Assembly: GCA_902729315.2 (NCBI GenBank)
Contig: LR746270.1
Span: 7,697,221-7,761,220, forward strand
Origin: Spirodela intermedia
Lineage: Eukaryota; Streptophyta; Magnoliopsida; Alismatales; Araceae
Length of the DNA stretch: 64,000 nucleotides
Reading direction: 5' to 3'
Shown piece after piece: positions 57,501 through 64,000 of this stretch. A program made the position numbers and the translations under genes. The notes under the pieces are model-generated. The model was not told the DNA's origin, ran no database searches, and saw only the letters and a list, made by a program, of their open reading frames with translations. Position 1 is the stretch's first letter; each line of letters opens with the position of its first letter.

Positions 57501-60437
57501 CTACATCGGCGTCTCGGGGGCCTCCCTCCTGCTCGGCCTGGTCATCCTCTGCCAGTCCGGCTTCGTCGTCTTGCAGGCGATATCGACCTTCTGGCTGGCT
57601 ATCGCCATTGAAAGGCCCCACGTGAGCAGCGGGACCCTGATCGGGGTCTACGCCGTCTTCTCCATCCTCAGCGGGGTCTCCGCCTACCTGAGAAGCTGGC
57701 TGGGCGCCCGCCTGGGCCTCAAGGCCTCCAAGGCCTTCTTCTCTGCCTTCATGGACTCCCTCTTCAAGGCCCCCATGCAGTTCTTCGACTCCACCCCCGT
57801 CGGCAGAATCCTCACGCGGGTAAGTCCTGATCCCATCAAGAAATCAAAAAAGTTTGGATCTTTCCTTGAACAACACAGAATATATAAAAAAAAAAGACGG
57901 GATCTTTCTTTAAACGATAATCGAATCGATCTTCTAAGAAGTTTCAAGGGTGGGTTTTAATGATCTCCACATAATATCAAAAAGCTTGGATCTTTGAACC
58001 ATAATCGATTCTATCTTCTAAGATGTTTCAAGGGTTTTAAACCGAGAGTAGAAAAGATCAGCAGTTCTCACCGGATTTGTTTCTGACCGGAACTCGGAGA
58101 TTACGCAGGCATCGACGGACATGAGTGTACTTGACTTCAACATCCCCTACTCCCTGGCCTTCGCGTTGGTGGCGGCGATCGAGGTCCTGGCGACGATCCT
58201 GATCATGACGGTAGTCACCTGGCCGGTCGTCGTCGTCGCCATCCCCATCATGTTTTTCACCAGATATCTGCAGGTCAGTGACTCCACTTCATTTCCGATT
58301 CCTGCCACAAAAAAAGAAGAAAGAAAAAGGGACGATCTTTCCGACGATGGTGATGGTGATCTTGAAGAGGTACTACCTGGCGTCGGCGAGGGAGCTCATC
58401 CGGATCAACGGGACGACGAAGGCGCCGGTGGTGAACTACGCGGCGGAGACCTCCCTGGGGGTGATGACCATCAGAGCCTTCGGCTCAGCGGAGAGGTTCA
58501 TCCGCAACAACCTGAAGCTGATCGACACCGACGCCACCCTCTTCTTCCACTCCATTGCCTCCATGGAGTGGCTCCTCATGAGGGTCGAGGCCCTGCAGAA
58601 CCTCACCATCGTGACGGCGGCGCTCACAATGGTTCTCCTCCCCCGCGGCGCCATCGCTCCAGGTGACATCTGAACCCCGCCCCTGCCCTCCTCGTCGTCT
58701 TCTTCTTCCTCTGAACTCCGCCCTCTTCCTCGTCTTCTTCCTCTGAGCTTCTGAGATTCCAGGCTTCGTGGGGCTCTCCCTCTCCTACGCGCTGACGCTG
58801 ACGACCTCCCAAGTCTTCCTGACACGGTGGTTCTGCAATATGGACAACCACATCATCTCCGTCGAGCGGATAAAGCAGTACATGAACATCCCATCGGAGC
58901 CGCCCGCCGTCGTGGAAGGAAACCGCCCGCCGCCATCGTGGCCCTCCGAGGGGCACATCGACCTGCAAGATCTTCAGGTGGGCTCTCCTTCCTCCCTTTT
59001 CCTTCCTTCCTCCTCCTTCCTCGAGCTCTGTTATGAGAAAGCTCTGGTGGGGTTACAGGTCCGGTACCGGCCGGAGGCGCCGATGATCCTCAAGGGCATC
59101 TCCTGCACCTTCCGGGCGGGGAGCAAGGTCGGCGTCGTGGGGAGAACCGGCAGCGGGAAGTCAACTCTGATCAGCGCCCTCTTCCGCCTGGTGGAGCCAG
59201 TCGGCGGCAGGATCCTCATCGACAACCTGGACATCTGTTCCATCGGACTGAGAGATCTGAGGACAAAGCTGAGCATCATCCCGCAGGAGACGGCCCTCTT
59301 CGGCGGCAGCGTCAGAAGCAACCTCGACCCTCTGGGCCTGTACTCTGACCAGCAGATATGGGAGGTGAGCTCGACTAACCCTAAAAAGTCCCTGCAAGTT
59401 GAGAGGACAATCTAGCATCACAAACCATACCTCCATTGAATTGCAGGCGATAGAGAAGTGCCAGCTGAAGGCGATGGTCAGCAGCCTCCCCAACCTCCTC
59501 GATTCACCTGGTGAGCAGCACGGCTTCCTTCATCTGAGCAATCAGGACATGGAGGCTGACGAGCTCTCTGCCTTCTTCCTCTGTTGACAGTGAGCGACGA
59601 GGGAGAGAATCTGAGCGCCGGGCAGAGGCAGCTCTTCTGCCTGGGCCGGATCCTGCTCCAGCGGAATAAGATCCTCGTGCTGGATGAAGCCACCGCCTCC
59701 ATAGATTCTGCGACGGACGCCATTCTTCAGAGAGTCATCAAGGAGGAATTCTCAAGTTGTACAGTGATCACCATAGCTCACAGAGTTCCCACAGTCACAG
59801 ACAGCGATATGGTCATGGTTCTATCCAACGGTACGCCATCAGAAATTCTCTTCCTTTCACGTTTTCTATCCTTTCTTTTTCCCTTCCCTTATTGATCAGA
59901 AACCATGTTCATAACACAAATCATGATATCATGAGTTCCGTAGAATGAACTCAGAAGAAAACGAATCAGTCGCAAAAAAGGAAATGTATCTCGAGAATTA
60001 AGTCAGAGGAAAAGGAACTTGTGGTGATTTGATGATTGTTGGACAGGAATGTGGTAATCTGCAATACACAATCATAGAACAGTATCATGAGTTTCATAGA
60101 ATGAACTCAGATGCAAACGATCAAGTCAGAGGCAAAGAGAGATGCAGAGAGAGAGAGAGAGAGGACATACCCTGCTGAGGTGATTGATTCACTGGAAATG
60201 AAAAACGGGTTCCATCCATGGCTCTCGAGCAACTTGTTGGGCTATGGAAAAGGGAGCAGGAATAAGATAGACAGATGCTTGATCTTCATCTCCGTCTGAG
60301 AATCCTTGTGGGTTTGTGCAGGGATGGTGGTGGAGTACGATAAGCCAACGAGGCTCATGGAGACGAACTCCGCCTTCTCCAGGCTCGTGGCAGAGTACTG
60401 CGGTCCGAGTGCGAGAGAAGCACCGTCGACAGGGTAA
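54532..60437 (+). CDS. ABCC8: ABC transporter subfamily C (MRP type, ABCC8-like)
   Basis: Predicted 1467-residue full-length ABC transporter of the family that exports glutathione and other conjugates, usually into the vacuole. Exons: 54532-56511, 56620-56940, 57022-57108, 57205-57819, 58109-58273, 58368-58662, 58763-58977, 59059-59364, 59447-59510, 59591-59830, 60322-60437; all joins keep frame. The order is an N-terminal membrane domain (about 1-200), TMD1 ([13 protein letters not shown] onward), NBD1 with Walker [10 protein letters not shown] (from 637), LSGGQ and [14 protein letters not shown], then TMD2 ([20 protein letters not shown]), and NBD2 with Walker [10 protein letters not shown] (from 1254), signature LSAGQ and [12 protein letters not shown]. 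Both NBDs look intact. The start ([17 protein letters not shown]) resembles ABCC8-type members. An in-frame ATG at 54502, or a micro-exon at 54427-54436, could lengthen the N-terminus. The substrate is unknown. Confidence 0.92.
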
Positions 60438-60790
60438 ACAAAGCTCGGCGCTGGATTGTTTTGATTCTTTTAGGGTTTTCTTATTTTTTTTCTCTCTCTC
60501 TCTCTTGGTTGCCGTCCCCACTTGGAAGGATCCCTCATGCATACGAGCACAGAGAATAAGCTGCATCCTGTAAAAAGAATTTTCATGGTGAAGGAGGCCA
60601 TTTTCCCTTGTAGCCTGTATAATCCTCATTGGAAAATGATGTTTATAGATCATAGAAAAGATGGCAGGTCCTTGCGATGCTCTGCCTGGCCTCACAGATC
60701 TTCAATCTTCTTCCTGAATCAGTCCCTCCCTGAACCTAGGATTGACACCCAAATCTAACAGGTGGAGAAGAAAGCTCTGCCCAAAAACCC

Positions 60791-60805
60791 TCCCTCTCTC
60801 TCTCA

Positions 60806-60857
<52 letters not shown>
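60791..60857. repeat. (CT)n microsatellite, about 30 units
   Basis: This is the longest CT array near a gene in the window, lying about 350 bases downstream of the ABCC stop codon. One CACTAT interruption occurs near its left end. Confidence 0.9.
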
Positions 60858-60860
<3 letters not shown>

Positions 60861-61737
60861 TCTCTGGTTCTCAGTTTATACCTGATGATGGACGAGCAGT
60901 AATTGTTTGCACCTCCATGATGAATGAACATCTGTTCTGTATGGTTGTCTACTTTTTTTGAATCCGTAACCACATTCAAAACGCCATCAGAATGGCTGCA
61001 ATAATCTTCATCTTCTATGGATTCTTCTGCAATCTTCATCAAGGAGACCCTATCGAGGCCTGTCGTCAATCGAATGGCTTCTAACCAGAAGATTGAAGAG
61101 TGCCATGAGAGAGATAAGCATCTGCAGTGCGTGTCGTTGAACCCTAGGCAGGTAGATCTGTGAGAGAATGATTCTGCGATGGAGGCAGGGATGGAAGAGT
61201 GGGTTGGAGAGGGAGGTAACCTGATTGATCAACCGACTGCGACGATCTCGGCTCTCTGCAATTCGGCCTTCCATCTCCTCATTCATCCTTCCTGGTAATC
61301 CTGTTTCCTCCCCCATTTTATCTCCCTCTCATTCTCCTTTATCAGCGATGCTCCAGGCCTCTCTCTCCATTGCTGAAACCTCCGTGTGGCGGAGAGGTGG
61401 ATCCGTCGTCATTTTCGCCGGCGTCGTCGATCCTCCTCCGCTCCGGCGGCCGCCTCTCTCTGCTTCTCCCTCCATCTCTCACCGATCTTCCGGTTTCTCT
61501 CTCCACCCTCGCCCCGTTTCCCGCCTCCACAGCACGGTCCGGCCCGCGGAAAGAGGACTGCAGGGCAAAATACTTTTCGGGACGGTAACAGAATTTGCCT
61601 TCTCTCTCTCTCTCTCTCTCGCTCTCTGTTCTTCGTCAGCGGGGAGAGCTCCGATCTCCATTTCCGGCGACCGGCGGGATCGACGGCGGCCGACTGGGAG
61701 GTTTCAAACGGGGGAAGAAGAACACGAGGGGGGACGG

Positions 61738-61965
61738 GGAGGAAGAAAATGGATCAGAAGGCGCGGTCGGTTCTACCTTTCGTTTCCTCGATCAGCGACT
61801 CTCTGAAAGTCGCCAGCATATCTCGTCGATTACTTGGCCAGAGGAGAGCGTCTTCTTCCAGGGATCGTTAATTCAATTGACAGAGAGAGAGATTGGAAAG
61901 GAGGTAGAAGATGAATCAGAAGGCAGGATAGCTTCTACCTTTCGTTCTCATCAGGATGGACGAAA
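61738..61965. repeat. Local duplication, 162-bp spacing
   Basis: GGAGG(A/T)AGAAxATGxATCAGAAGGC occurs near 61739 and 61901, and TTCTACCTTTCGTT at 61771 and 61933, both pairs at offset 162. The copies diverge outside these blocks. Confidence 0.7.
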
Positions 61966-62176
61966 CTTGATGATCTCTTCAGTTTCTCTGCCGGGAAACA
62001 TCACCGGAATTCATTCCATGAAAGGTACAAGGTACAGCAAAATCTAATAACTCAGAGAGCATTATTCATCATCATCCTCACCTCTCTCTCTCTCTCTCCC
62101 TCTCTCTACCCTAGCTGAATCAGATTCGCAGGTTTCGATCAACCACAGAAAAAAAAGGAGACGGAGGCGAGCTGAT

Positions 62177-63329
62177 TTAGATCTCCGCCGGCACGCGCTT
62201 GTAGAGCTCGGCGGCCTGCAACCTTGGCGTCGCAACCGCCCGCAGGGGCGTTCTCATGAAGGTGACCAGCCCGGGGCTCTCCTCCATGTCCAAATCCTCC
62301 GGCGAGACCCCCTCCGGCAGCTCCCACCGGAACTGGTGCAGCAGGTGGCCGAGCATCGACTGGGCCATGTTGATCCCCAGCTGCGCCCCCGGGCAGACCC
62401 GCCGGCCGGCGCCGAAGGGAAGCAGCCGGAAGTCGTGCCCCTTGGCGTCGACATCCTCCTCGGAGAACCTCTCCGGCCGGAATACCAGAGGATCCTTCCA
62501 CACCGCAGGGTCCCGAGCGATGGCCCAGACGTTGACCAGCACGTTGGAGCCCTTGGGAATGTCGTAGCCGCCGAGCTTCACGGCGGTGGCGGCCTTGTGG
62601 GGGAGCATCAGCGGCGTCGGCGGGTGGAGGCGCAGGGCCTCCTTCGCCACCCACTGGAGGTACGGCAGGTTGGGGAAGTCCGTCTCTGAGAGGACCCTCT
62701 CCTTCCCCACCACCCTGTCCAGCTCCTCCTGCGCCTTCGCCTGCACCCTCGGGTTCCTGATCACCTCCGCCATCGCCCACTCCACCGATATCACCGTCGT
62801 GTCCATCCCCGCAGTTATCATGTCCTGCCATTGCCGCCGCCACACAGGTCAGTCCACGTCAAACCCACCCTAGAAACTCAGTGAAAGGGGAAGGGGAATG
62901 TGAACAAGAGGAAGGGGACGAAGGGTACCCAGAGAAGGCCGAAGACGGTGTCGTCGCTGAGGTCGTACTTTTGCTGCAGGGTGAGGAGGGCGTCGACGAA
63001 ATGCTGCTTGGCGGCGCCGCCGCTCTCCAGGCGGATGCGGGTGTGCTCGTCCAGGATGGCGGTGGTGAGGCGGTCACGGCGGGCGTTGTGCTGGGTGAAG
63101 GCCTCCTCCTCGAGGGGGAACATCCAGCGGAGCCATGGGATGTGCTCCGCCATGGCAAGTGACGCCCCGAGTTTCACTCCGTTGGACACGATGGCCTTGA
63201 ACTCTAGGCCCTGCTCATCCACCACCCCCTCGTCGTCGACGAAGCGCTTCCCGAAGGCCAGCCGGGTGATGTTGTTGAAGGCCACCGCCGCCAGGTACTC
63301 GTTCACCACCAAGCTCCTCCCCTTCTTCT
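62177..63329 (-). CDS. CYP98A: CYP98A p-coumaroyl ester 3'-hydroxylase (partial)
   Basis: Cytochrome P450 anchored in the ER that 3'-hydroxylates p-coumaroyl shikimate/quinate on the route to lignin and chlorogenic acid. Two exons are present: 63329-62929 and 62824-62177, joined TGG|GAC in frame ([13 protein letters not shown]). Visible features are [26 protein letters not shown], the I-helix oxygen-binding AGMDTT, the ExxR helix KEALR, FRPERF, and the heme loop [13 protein letters not shown] with its cysteine ligand. The tail ends [18 protein letters not shown], as in CYP98A3. The exon starting at 63329 begins mid-codon after an acceptor (TTTTTGCAG), so the first exon, with the membrane anchor, lies beyond the window's right edge. 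It is convergent with the ABCC gene. The family call is strong; the exact substrate cannot be fixed from sequence. Confidence 0.93.
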
Positions 63330-64000
63330 CTGCAAAAATCCACATAAAAATAAAAAAAACACGTAAGAAACCCACCTGGCACCCCTAAAAATAAAAACTA
63401 TCACCATTACCCGCATTCGGAGGCCAAATAAACGAAAATTTAAAAACTCGTGTTCCGCCTCCTAATAACAGTTGAAAATATTATAATTACCCACAGCGTC
63501 TTATGGAACTTGGGTATTGTCCCAAGGCCATCAGAGGGTAATAGAAGCGTATAAATGCAAAATTTAGAAATTACGAGGCCTTTTAGCAAAGAACAACTCC
63601 TAATAACAGATAAAAATAATATAAATACGCATTCGGAACAGGTTTTTATGAAACGGGTGCTTTTCCTAAGGTCAACAGAGCGTGATATAGATGTATAAAA
63701 ATCAAAATTCCTAATTTTTGAGGGTTTTTTTGCAAAACCTCATGGTATCCTCACATCCTAGGCTGGGCAGCACAATTAGAAAGAGGTTTAAAATCGAATA
63801 TAAAATCTTAAGAATTTTTTTATCAACAAAATGATAAATAGAGGGATGCTTTTGGGAAAGGCACCATTCTCGGTATACTGCAGGCAATAGATTAGGGACA
63901 CATGAGCTACGAAAACAGTTTGACCATATAAAAACGTTGTGGGGAGGTTTAGAAAAAATATGTACCTCACCGTGGGCTTTTAGCTAAATGGGATGCTCCA
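63330..64000 (-). other. CYP98A intron, running off the window
   Basis: AT-rich sequence upstream of the CYP98A exon contains no match to the missing N-terminal third of the protein. It contains two similar segments near 63460-63540 and 63590-63680 (each with CCTAATAACAG, ATAAAAATAT/TGAAAATATTATAA and an AAGGxCAxCAGAG element), suggesting an internal duplication of about 130 bp. Confidence 0.5.

Larger units (their letters stand above)
60438..62176. other. Intergenic between convergent ABCC and CYP98A genes
   Basis: The first part is ABCC 3' UTR, with a long CT run. On the minus strand, 61316-61050 and 61069-60806 hold short open frames of unknown nature (see findings). A direct duplication of about 60 bases (offset 162) lies near 61740-61965. 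Nothing here matches a known family by eye. Confidence 0.5.

Noticed and set aside
62139-62843. 234-codon minus frame overlapping the CYP98A last exon
   Set aside because: Shifted-frame shadow of the P450 exon; the P450 frame contains the ExxR and heme motifs.
1-64000. Search for CRISPR arrays, bacterial operons, integrases or plasmid origins
   Set aside because: None seen; the gene structures are those of a plant nuclear genome.

Overview
This window is nuclear DNA of a flowering plant. The evidence is spliced genes with GT-AG introns in plant families (type 1 lipid transfer protein, RDR6, zinc-sensing F-group bZIP, WAT1/EamA transporter, MAP65, ABCC transporter, CYP98A), long AT-rich intergenic stretches, and many GA/CT microsatellites. 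Several genes have very GC-rich coding exons (RDR6, ABCC, CYP98A, LTP, last exon of the DnaJ gene) while others are AT-rich (inner MAP65 exons, early DnaJ exons). This two-class composition is monocot-like, but I cannot name the lineage.

Layout. 1-1.5 kb: a type 1 LTP gene (minus) with a 10-base terminal exon. 1.5-10.8 kb: AT-rich intergenic DNA with CT/GA arrays, a palindromic GA array and a probable Ty1/copia relic. 10.8-20.4 kb: a head-to-head pair, a two-UBA-domain protein (minus) and a plastid-type DnaJ/Hsp40 (plus), sharing a short promoter. The long leader intron of the UBA gene carries about 80 bp matching the 3' end of plant mitochondrial 18S rRNA. 21.8-25.6 kb: RDR6 (plus). 28.6-29.2 kb: an F-group bZIP with a Cys/His zinc-sensor region (plus). 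29.2-38.5 kb: AT-rich, no gene recognised. 38.5-40.2 kb: a seven-exon WAT1-related transporter (plus) with a G-box, a GA tract and a TATA box in order. 42.8-49.5 kb: an eleven-exon MAP65 gene (minus). 49.5-54.5 kb: intergenic, with GA/CT tracts and local tandem duplications. 54.5-60.4 kb: an eleven-exon ABCC transporter (plus). 62.2 kb to the right edge: CYP98A (minus), with its first exon outside the window.

The genes do not form one pathway or a biosynthetic cluster. They cover separate jobs: lipid binding at the cell surface, proteostasis, trans-acting siRNA production, zinc homeostasis, metabolite transport, cytokinesis/microtubule bundling, vacuolar conjugate transport and phenylpropanoid 3'-hydroxylation. 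I found no CRISPR array, operon, complete tRNA gene, intact transposon or convincing new multi-gene system. The points most worth a second look are the mitochondrial rRNA insertion inside a nuclear leader intron, the palindromic GA array, three local duplications with 157-168 bp spacing, the abrupt GC step inside the DnaJ gene, and the microsatellite that serves as the polypyrimidine tract of the LTP intron. All exon borders were read by eye from splice consensus, frame and family similarity, without transcript data.
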